This document shows positions 1 through 7,200 of a DNA stretch of 13,956 nt, piece after piece. The stretch is from an uncultured Lewinella sp. (GTDB lineage Bacteria; Bacteroidota; Bacteroidia; Chitinophagales; Saprospiraceae). The stretch is taken from the NCBI GenBank assembly GCA_938021455.1, contig CALIGP010000364.1, forward strand, positions 1 to 13,956, given 5' to 3'. A program made the position numbers and the translations under genes. The notes under the pieces are model-generated. The model had not been told where the DNA came from and searched no databases. It worked only from the letters and a program-made list of their open reading frames with translations. Numbering within the stretch: the first letter of the stretch is position 1; each line of letters opens with the position of its first letter.

Positions 1-1888
1 CGGAGCATTGGCTTACGGCAGTGATGCGATTGGTGGCGTGGTGCACTTCAGAACGCAGCAGCCGGAGTTTCGGGCGCAAACGCAGGATGCAGTGGAAGGA
101 CAAGGAGCCATGAACTACAGCTCGGCGGCCAAAGCCCTGACCCTCGGTGGGAAACTGAGCTACGGAGCGGAGAACTGGGCCGGCCTCACCCTGCTGTCAA
201 CGACCACTACCTCGCACCTGCGCACCGGCGCCCAAAGACCCGATCGCTATCCGGACTTCGGGCTCAGGAAGCAATACATTGAGCGCGTAGGCGATGAAGA
301 CCGCCTGGTCGACAATGACGCCCCGAACGTACAAATCGGTACCGCCTACTCCCAATTCAACCTGCTACAGAAACTGCGCTTCCGCCTGAAAGACCAGCTT
401 GAACTCAGCGCCAACGTCCAGTTCTCCACCACCACCGACGTGCCCCGCTACGATGCCCTCACCGAACGCAACAACGACGGCGCGCTCCGCTTCGCCCGCT
501 GGGATTACGGCCCGCAAACCCGGGCCCTGGCCAGCCTCCGTCTCGACGACCGCCGAGCAACCGCCCTCTACGACATCGCTACCTACCTGCTCTCCCACCA
601 GCTCGTCGAAGAAGACCGCATCAACCGCCGTTTCGGTGACCCGCTGGAGGAGAACAATCTCGAAACCGTAAATGCCACCAACCTGCAAACGGACTTCGCC
701 AAGGAACTTGGCTTCTGGACCATCCGCTACGGCTTCGACCTCCGCTATGACGGGGTGAAAAGCGAGGCTTTTTTCCGGGATATCAACTCCGTGGAGAATA
801 GTCGCCTTGACGGATTGGCCAGCCGCTACCCGAGTGCTGGCAGTAGTTTAGCCGCTGGTGGCGTCTACCTTGACGCCGGTTACGACCTGGGCAATGACTG
901 GCTGCTGCGTGGCGGCCTGCGCCTGAGTCGTCAGCGACTCTCCGCCACTTTCCGGTCAATGGACCCCGTGGAATGGCCGGACGAATACCTCGAAGGCATC
1001 ACTAACACGGAAAGCGCCGGGACCGCCGCTCTTGGGCTGCGACACAATGGTAAAGTGCATGGTTTTCGCGCGCTCTATGCCCAGGGCTTTCGGGCACCCA
1101 ACATCGACGACTTCACTAAATTCAGGGAGCAAAACGGCTTCATTCAGGTTCCGAATCCCAACCTTCAGCCCGAACGCTCGCATACGTTGGAGGCCGGTTA
1201 CCATAAAAAGCCAGCGAACGGTAAATGGCAAGTGGAACTCACCGCTTATCATACCTGGCTCCGTTCGGCTATTGTCCGCCGTGAAGGGGATTTACCCGAC
1301 GGCAATCGCTTTTTTGTGAGCCGGGGAGACACGCTCTTCGCCCAAACAAACGTCAACGCCGAAAGTGCACGGGTATTCGGATTGGACCTTTCCATACAAT
1401 GGAAGTTTGCCCGCAGAATTGGCCTGCTGGCCGACGCTCACGCCCTACGCGGCATCCGCCAACAGCTCGCTCCCGACGGTGCGACCCTCTCCCTCCCGCA
1501 GGATCACATCCCCCCACCCTACGGCAGCCTTACCCTCCGCTACGAAAACCGGCCATGGACCGCAGGGCTCCGCCTGCGCGGCCAACTCGCCAAAAATTCG
1601 GAGGACTACGCCGTGGGCGAAATCACCGGCACGGCTGGCAACTACACCTTCAGCCGGCTCGGCACGGCCGACAATTTGGAGCTCTCTCCTTATCTTCCTG
1701 AAGAAGATCGCTTCGCCGGTTCCTACGGCTGGTGGACGGCTAATCTCTTCGCTGAATACCAGGCCTCGGATAGCTGGACCCTCCGTTTCAAGGTCGATAA
1801 TCTGCTGGACCGGCATTACCGGACCTTTGCGAGCGGGGTCTCGGCGGCGGGGGTTGATTTGGGGATGGGGATTGGGTTTTCTTTTTGA
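1..1888 (+). CDS. TonB-dependent outer-membrane receptor, 5'-partial (possible heme/siderophore type)
   Basis: Frame is open from the left edge; base 8 (TTG) is an internal Leu codon, not a start, because GGA GCA precede it in frame. The visible 628 residues begin at the end of the plug domain with the classic YGSDAIGGVVHFRT signature and run through a 22-strand-type beta-barrel rich in alternating aromatic/polar strands. FRAP (1088-1099) followed by NPNL (1154-1165) is the motif pair known from heme/hemoglobin receptors such as HemR and HmuR, but no His lies between the two motifs here, so heme as substrate is only a suggestion. The last strand ends in Phe (GMGIGFSF), the usual outer-membrane assembly signal, and NLLDRHYRTF just before is typical of the final strands. 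Such receptors import iron complexes, cobalamin or other large ligands using TonB-ExbBD energy. The gene converges on the minus-strand locus and shows no sign of belonging to it. Signal peptide, any carboxypeptidase-like domain and TonB box lie outside the window. Confidence 0.95.
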   Translation, partial: GALAYGSDAIGGVVHFRTQQPEFRAQTQDAVEGQGAMNYSSAAKALTLGGKLSYGAENWAGLTLLSTTTTSHLRTGAQRPDRYPDFGLRKQYIERVGDEDRLVDNDAPNVQIGTAYSQFNLLQKLRFRLKDQLELSANVQFSTTTDVPRYDALTERNNDGALRFARWDYGPQTRALASLRLDDRRATALYDIATYLLSHQLVEEDRINRRFGDPLEENNLETVNATNLQTDFAKELGFWTIRYGFDLRYDGVKSEAFFRDINSVENSRLDGLASRYPSAGSSLAAGGVYLDAGYDLGNDWLLRGGLRLSRQRLSATFRSMDPVEWPDEYLEGITNTESAGTAALGLRHNGKVHGFRALYAQGFRAPNIDDFTKFREQNGFIQVPNPNLQPERSHTLEAGYHKKPANGKWQVELTAYHTWLRSAIVRREGDLPDGNRFFVSRGDTLFAQTNVNAESARVFGLDLSIQWKFARRIGLLADAHALRGIRQQLAPDGATLSLPQDHIPPPYGSLTLRYENRPWTAGLRLRGQLAKNSEDYAVGEITGTAGNYTFSRLGTADNLELSPYLPEEDRFAGSYGWWTANLFAEYQASDSWTLRFKVDNLLDRHYRTFASGVSAAGVDLGMGIGFSF

Positions 1889-1910
1889 GGGGCTGCTGCG
1901 CAGCGGTATT

Positions 1911-1950
1911 TTTAACCACGGAGGTACGCAGAGGTAATCACAGAGAAGGC
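1911..1950. repeat. Possible dispersed intergenic repeat (ACCACGGAGG / ACGCAGAGG type)
   Basis: Three degenerate units follow each other: CCACGGAGG, ACGCAGAGG and CACAGAGAAGG, about 10-14 bases apart. From memory, similar 'accacagaggcacagagg' strings recur in intergenic DNA of many Bacteroidota and other bacteria and give spurious peptides of the NHGGTQR type. Only one copy is present here, so dispersal cannot be shown from this window. Confidence 0.35.
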
Positions 1951-2030
1951 TCCCCTAAAATCAAAAGCGGGTACAGCAACCAGATGGTCACCGTACCCAA
2001 CGAATGATACGGAAAATTTTACCGAATGGA

Positions 2031-2058
2031 ATGTTTTACCCCCCGGGCGGTAAAACAT
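2031..2058. terminator. Perfect 10-bp hairpin between convergent genes, candidate bidirectional terminator
   Basis: ATGTTTTACC (2031-2040) is the exact reverse complement of GGTAAAACAT (2049-2058), with an 8-base loop CCCCGGGC. It lies 24 bases beyond the stop of the 358-residue gene and 143 beyond the receptor stop. No U-tract follows on either strand, so it is not a textbook intrinsic terminator; position between converging genes is the main argument. Its loop and arm contain CCCGGGCGGTA, which recurs at the hairpin 4184-4220. Confidence 0.5.
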
Positions 2059-2081
2059 GAAAGGTGTTAATTCCCCGGTGC

Positions 2082-3158
2082 TTATTGTTTCACCAATTGC
2101 TTTACTTCCTCCCCTACCCGGACCAGGTAGACGCCTTTTGGTAGTCCCTCCAGAGAAACGGTGATTTGGTCCTGCTCAGCGGAAAGGTTTACCGTTCGAA
2201 TGAGCTGTCCGGCGATGGTCAGTAAGCTGAAGGCCCGGGCGGAATGCCCGTTGGTCAGCGACAGCTGCGCCTCCTTGATCGCGGGGTTAGGAGACAGCGT
2301 GAAGGCGCCGTTATTATCTGACGAGATAAAGGTTAGTGTCTCGATCGTGGAATAAGAGTAGGTTCCGCCAAGATCGACCTGCCGGATCCGGTAGTAATTG
2401 GTACCTGCAGCGGGATCAAGGTGATCGAAGCCATAGCTTGAGGAGATTCCTTGTTGCCCCACTGCTTCCCGAACGGTAGCCAGTGGGCTGAAGCTTAGGC
2501 CATCAGTACTCCACTCGACCGAATAGTAATCGTGGTCCCTTTCATCGTTCACTGCCCAGTCAAGGCGGGCGACTTTGCCCACTTGTTGCGCGGTAAAGCT
2601 TTCCCAAGTAACGGGAAGGGCTGTATCACAATCTGCTGATGTAGATGTAAAGGTGGCGTAAACGGGTTCATCAGTATCAGCACTACCACCAGCCAGGTTT
2701 ATACTCACCGTTAGGTTAAGGCCGGAATCCTCTTCGAATGACATACTTTCGCCGACCGCAAGCGTTAAGCACACTTCATGCAGAATGACTGGTACACCAG
2801 CGGTTACGGCAAGGTTTCCGGTGTTCCCGGAAGGCAGAAATTGAAGCACATTGAAGTCTGTGCAAAAGGAATCATCGATATCGGTATTGTCTGTCATGGT
2901 ACAGGACGCACCTTGCAGAGAGGCTGTCCCACCGTTCACACAGTTGGCAATGAAGCCAAAGGTGTAGCTGGTAGCCATACCCGTTAATGAGGGCGTATAC
3001 TGCAGGCCGTAGCACTGCTGGCCCGTAGCACAATCGGTTCCAGGACCGCAGCCCTCAACAGAGCCTTCCTCCAGAAAAACCCAGTCTAAGGTTTGAGCGG
3101 TTAACAGGAACGGGGCCGAACTAAGGAGGCCCAGGCATAGGATTATCTTGGTAAACAT
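2082..3158 (-). CDS. Secreted T9SS-sorted protein with shared Cys-rich module and FnIII-like domain (358 aa)
   Basis: Function is not recognised beyond export and surface placement. Residues 1-21 are a signal peptide (short basic start, hydrophobic core, likely cut after LLTA). Residues 26-177 form the module shared with the neighbouring 283-residue protein and with the giant protein: W26, TDC43, CYGLQYTP from C49, TSYT (64-66), C73, TMTDN, C99, SGNTG (110-114), LHEVCL (126-131). Residues 181-278 match the fibronectin III-like domain common just before sorting domains in Bacteroidota (LPVTWESFTA, DYYSVEWSTDG, TNYYRIRQVD). Residues 286-358 are a type A T9SS C-terminal sorting domain: LSPNPA, then TIAGQLIRTV, then LPKGVYLVRVG and a Lys-containing tail. 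T9SS cargo is exported across the outer membrane and usually anchored to surface polysaccharide after tail cleavage. The ATG at 3158 is preceded by an A-rich leader (AAAATAAAAAACA), as is usual in this phylum. Confidence 0.93.
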   Translation of the reverse strand: MFTKIILCLGLLSSAPFLLTAQTLDWVFLEEGSVEGCGPGTDCATGQQCYGLQYTPSLTGMATSYTFGFIANCVNGGTASLQGASCTMTDNTDIDDSFCTDFNVLQFLPSGNTGNLAVTAGVPVILHEVCLTLAVGESMSFEEDSGLNLTVSINLAGGSADTDEPVYATFTSTSADCDTALPVTWESFTAQQVGKVARLDWAVNDERDHDYYSVEWSTDGLSFSPLATVREAVGQQGISSSYGFDHLDPAAGTNYYRIRQVDLGGTYSYSTIETLTFISSDNNGAFTLSPNPAIKEAQLSLTNGHSARAFSLLTIAGQLIRTVNLSAEQDQITVSLEGLPKGVYLVRVGEEVKQLVKQ

Positions 3159-3224
3159 TGTTTTTTATTTTCCGTATCAAAAAAAAGCACTAAAAGGCAA
3201 GGTGGATGAACATCTCCCCGGAAA

Positions 3225-3260
3225 GCCGCCGTCCAGGTATTTTAGCTATTGGACGGCGGC
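3225..3260 (-). terminator. GC-rich 11-bp hairpin between the two small genes
   Basis: GCCGCCGTCCA (3225-3235) pairs perfectly with TGGACGGCGGC (3250-3260) around a 14-base AT-rich loop. Read on the minus strand it lies 61 bases after the stop of the 283-residue gene and is followed by TTT only, so it may be a terminator, an attenuator or an mRNA-stabilising stem before the 358-residue gene. Confidence 0.55.
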
Positions 3261-3286
3261 ACACTCCAGAATTTTTCATCCTTTAC

Positions 3287-3307
3287 GCAGCATTTGTCAT
3301 ATGCTGC
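3287..3307 (-). other. Short 7-bp hairpin just after the 283-residue gene
   Basis: GCAGCAT (3287-3293) is the reverse complement of ATGCTGC (3301-3307) with a 7-base loop. It starts 14 bases after the stop codon on the minus strand. It is weaker than the 3225-3260 stem and could act with it as a 3' end structure. Confidence 0.3.
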
Positions 3308-3321
3308 TTCAGGACAAAACA

Positions 3322-4173
3322 CTATCGTCTCACAACAAATTTTCGGGAAAGTTCTTCCTTATCTGTGCTTACGTTTAAGTAGTAAAATCCCGCGGGCAAC
3401 TGGGAAACATCAATCGTCTGAGAAACACGATTGGCAGCTTTCCACTCGCGTAGTTGTCGGCCGGTAGCATCAAGCAATTGGTAATTCGCCGTTGCTGCGA
3501 CATCATCGAACCGGATCTGGAGTTCAGAGATGGCGGGGTTAGGGGACAAGGAAAGCTGGATCCCATCCGCTGCTTCATTCTGGCCCTCGATTCCACCCAG
3601 GTCACTATTGCTGAAAGGGTTTACGAGCGCCTCATCACATACCGAACGATTACGCTTGAAGATGAAAGGTTGAAAATCGGGCCGCTCGGTTACCGCCCCC
3701 CCATTTCGCCGATTGAGGCTGGTTGTCATAGCACCAACCTTATCGGATACGAATTGCAGTTCCGTCGTTTTGCTGGCGGTCTGGATACAGATTTCGTGCA
3801 AGTAAGTCGTCTGACCAGCCTTCACGGTAATCTTGCCGCTGTTTCCAGAGCTATTCAGCAGCAGGATTCCGGCCTGTTCACAGGCCTCTTCCTGGCGACT
3901 GTTATCGCCCATTACCAGGGTCTTATTGCTGATAATGGCGCTGTTACCAGCATCACAATCTACCAGAAAATTCGTGGTGTAGCTGGTCAGTACCCCCGTT
4001 TGAGCGGGTGTATAAGCCAGCGTATAACAAAGTAGGTTCGCCTGGCAATCCGTTCCGTCTGTGTAGGAAGGATCGGAGACCTGGTCACCGGGCACCCATT
4101 GCATTTGTTGAGCATCCAGTTCGGCTCCCATCAGGAAAGATGCCAATAGGATTAGAAATAATTTGTTCATCAT
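3322..4173 (-). CDS. Secreted T9SS-sorted protein consisting mainly of the shared Cys-rich module (283 aa)
   Basis: The gene product is not a known family to me. It is a minimal version of its 358-residue neighbour. A signal peptide covers residues 1-21 (likely cut at LDA, before QQ). The shared module spans residues 26-179: W26, TDC43, CYTLAYTP from C49, TSYT (64-66), C73, VMGDN, C98, SSGNSG (108-113), LHEICI (125-130), C179. W26, C43, C49 and C73 sit at identical residue numbers in the two small proteins. There is no FnIII domain; a short Asn/Glu-rich linker leads directly to a type A T9SS sorting domain at residues 207-283 (LSPNPAISELQIRF, LLDATGRQLREW, LPAGFYYLNV, basic end RKFVVRR). Two ATGs in tandem (4173 and 4170) follow an A-rich leader, so the start may be one codon later. 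The gene begins 72 bases after the giant gene's stop and is probably co-transcribed with it. Confidence 0.92.
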   Translation of the reverse strand: MMNKLFLILLASFLMGAELDAQQMQWVPGDQVSDPSYTDGTDCQANLLCYTLAYTPAQTGVLTSYTTNFLVDCDAGNSAIISNKTLVMGDNSRQEEACEQAGILLLNSSGNSGKITVKAGQTTYLHEICIQTASKTTELQFVSDKVGAMTTSLNRRNGGAVTERPDFQPFIFKRNRSVCDEALVNPFSNSDLGGIEGQNEAADGIQLSLSPNPAISELQIRFDDVAATANYQLLDATGRQLREWKAANRVSQTIDVSQLPAGFYYLNVSTDKEELSRKFVVRR

Positions 4174-4183
4174 ATATTTTTTA

Positions 4184-4220
4184 ATCCCGGGCGATAAAGG
4201 CAGGCTCTACCGCCCGGGAT
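4184..4220. promoter_or_regulatory. 10-bp GC-rich hairpin immediately upstream of the 283-residue gene
   Basis: ATCCCGGGCG (4184-4193) pairs perfectly with CGCCCGGGAT (4211-4220) around a 17-base loop. On the minus strand it lies 25 bases after the giant gene's stop and ends 10 bases before the ATG at 4173, next to the A-rich leader. An A-run, not a U-run, follows, so a role as an mRNA processing or translation-control stem fits at least as well as termination. Confidence 0.5.
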
Positions 4221-4245
4221 ATTAGATTAGTTGTTAGAGATACTA

Positions 4246-7200
4246 TTAGTCGAAGCGAATACCACTGGTCCTGTTCTGGTTGTTCTTCCAGAGGGTCTCA
4301 TCGAAACTCTCCACCTGACCACTCTGGTCGAAATCCCCGAAGTAATATCCCCGAAGATTCTGTAGAATACTCCAGGTTGTACGATCTGCAGAGTTAATAC
4401 TTGTACGGGAAGACACTTGCTCAGCGTTTCCCGTAAGCATGGCCCACGCTCCATCTGCCTGCGGCTTTTGGCCAGAACGGAAGATGGGGGCGTAGCTGTT
4501 GGCAGTAGTAAAGTCACGTGTGATGTGGCTTCCGTCAGCAGCCAGCGTGGCTTCTGCCATAACGGGCAGGTGGTTACGGTGCTCCACGATGATGTGGTAA
4601 GTACTTCCGGCTTCCAGTGAGATCGGACAAGACTCGGGGAAGGTTACTTCACCCGTTTCGTGCAACCAGCCGGAGCAGGTCCATACATCGTTTGCTGGCA
4701 GCATACCGTCTTTACGAACCGTCACGATTACCCAATCCGCAACGTGATCAGGGTAAGCCAACTCACTACCCGTAGCTCCGGGAGCAGATACATCACCGTA
4801 TCCCTCTCCTGTATGACCACTGTAGAACCAGGGAGCGCTCTGATAAGGATGGCCGGCATCAGAGTAGTCAGCAAAGAGCCGGGTAGAAAGGATCGGTGAC
4901 AGGTTTTTATCCTGGCCAGGCAATAAATGATTCTCATTCAGGAAGGTGCTGAGCATACCCGTTCCGGCATCATAGGTGCCTTCCGTGAAGACGCGAATAT
5001 TCAAGCCCAGACAATCGATGTTGTAGGTAAACGTCCAGGTAGTTTCCGTACCACTACAATCGGTGTAGGTCCAGGTGTAGGTAACGGTTCCTCTACAGTC
5101 GCCAGTAGTGTAATTGTCAACAACAACGGGTCCAACGGCCGTAAGGGTATTTCCACAAACATCTTCGAAGGAAGGCGGAGTGGGTTCTACCACATCCAGT
5201 TCCGTCTGGATATCCATACCCGTAGCCGCAGGGCCATCGATTTCGGTCGGTATGGCACCATTGGTGATGATCACATTCTCGTAGTCGACAGAGGCCGTGT
5301 TTCCACAGATGTCCGCTCCCGTTACGGTAATGGTAGCCGGGCAGGTACCCGTTGAAGTAACCGTCAGGGTAACATCACCAGAACAGTTATCGCTGCTGCT
5401 GGTCGCATCAATGGCTGCCTGTTCCGCAGCGGCGCGGTCAGCGTAGCAATTCGTTGGCAGCGTACCGAGCGTCAGCTCGGGGGCAGTGTTGTCCTCGACT
5501 TCAATGATATGATCGACGGTGACGTCGTTACCACAAGCATCGGTGATGGTGTAGGTACGGGTGATGATCAGCTTGACCGGGCAGGTACCCGCTTCACTTA
5601 TGTCATTGTGCGTAACCACCAGCGCAGCGTTAGTCGTGCAGGCATCGAAGATATCAAATCCGGTTCCGAGTCCTTCCAGGTCGGCCACCGTCGTAACGGC
5701 AGCTGGAGCAACCGTGGCATCACAGCCTTCTACGGTCGTCAATTCAGGAGTTCCGGTTACACTGGGGTCAGTCGTGTCGGTAATGTTAATCGTCTGCGTC
5801 AGCGTTGAAGCATTATCGCAGGCATCCATCACCGTATAAGTACGCGTGATCACCAACACATTAGGGCAGGCACCCGCAACGCTGGCGTCGCTATGGCTTA
5901 CTGCCAGATCACCGTCAACCGTACAGGCATCACTGATTTGAACACCACCGGCCATCAACTCCAGCTCGGCTACTGTCGTAGCGGCGGCTGGAGCAGCAGA
6001 AGCATCGCAACCTTCCGCGTCAGCGAAATCTAGCGTACCTACCACTTCTGGCATCGTGGTATCCTCAATGGTGATCATCCGAACAACCGTAGAGCTGTTG
6101 TTGCAGCGATCCGTAACCGTATAGGTACGGGTCACAATCGTTTTGGCCGGGCAGACTCCTGCTTCTTCCGCATCAACGTGCGTGAGCTGAAGATCAGCGT
6201 CATCCGTACAATTGTCCATTACGTCCAGGTCACCCGCCAGGGCTTCGAGGTCGGCAATGGTAGTAACGGCACTCGGGGCAGCAGTAGCATCACACCCCTC
6301 GATGGTGACCGCCTCAAGCGTACCGGTAGAAGTTGGCACTTCCAGGTCCTGAACAATGAACTGCTGGTCAACCTGCGTAGCATTACCACATAGATCCGTA
6401 AGAGTGTAGATACGAGTCATTAATCGTGGACAGGCGTCGTTAATCGACTCCTCATGCGTAACAACGATGTCTACGTCTTCGGTACAAGCATCATCAACAT
6501 TCAGGTTTCCAGCCAGTAACTCTAACTCGGAAATAGTGGTTACTGCTGTCGGGGCAGCTTCCATATCACAACCATCTATCGTCGTTGTCGTAAGGATACC
6601 GGTTACTTCCGGAGCGGTGGTATCATTCAACGTCAGTTCCTGCACGACGGTAGTACTACGGTTACACTCGTCCGTAATGGTATACGTACGGGTAACGATA
6701 ACCGGGCAGCTGCCCTGGCTAGCGTCCGCAAAGGTGACCACCAGGTCTTCGTCAAGCGTACAATTGTCGGTGACATCAAACCCTGCGGCACCCAGTGCTT
6801 CCAGCTCGGCCACGTTGGTGGCTGCAGGGACATCAGAAGCAACACAAGCCTCTACTTCGATGGGCTCCAGCGTACCAGTGATGGTCGCAGCATCTCCATC
6901 AATGCGGGTATTGTAGATGACGTCAGTTGTTAGTCCACACTGGTCAGTAGCCGTAACGGTAATGACGGCACTACAAGTACCAACGGTCGCTACGGTCAGT
7001 TGTGGGGCGCTGACGCTGGTGCAGTCATCGGTAGCGGAGGTGGCGGCTAAGGCCGCCGCTTCCGCATCAGCAAGGGTGAGGTAGCAATCATCAATCGGTC
7101 CGGTACTAACAACTACGGGGCGTTGGTTGCCGGAAGCCGTCAGGGTGTTGTACTCAGGAAGATCGGTTACCCGGAGGGTTTCGTCAGTGCTCAGTACTGG

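Larger units (their letters stand above)
1889..2081. other. Convergent intergenic region
   Basis: The region separates the plus-strand receptor stop from the minus-strand 358-residue gene stop. It holds no plausible gene. It contains a purine-rich repeat-like stretch (1911-1950) and a perfect inverted repeat (2031-2058), listed separately. Confidence 0.8.

Noticed and set aside
8..10. TTG at 8 as the receptor start
   Set aside because: It falls inside the conserved plug motif and in-frame codons precede it; the gene simply enters from outside the window.
1895..1904. GCTGCGCAGC palindrome just after the receptor stop as a terminator
   Set aside because: It can form only a 3-4 bp stem with a minimal loop and is too weak to call, even though a few Ts follow.
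3159..3321. Bacteroidota-type promoter (TTTG / TAnnTTTG) before the 358-residue gene
   Set aside because: T-rich sequence is present but I found no TAnnTTTG with a suitably spaced upstream box on the minus strand, so no promoter is claimed.
5473..6879. Regularly spaced near-repeats as a possible CRISPR array
   Set aside because: The period of about 276-285 bases and the coding continuity show tandem protein repeats, not CRISPR repeats and spacers.
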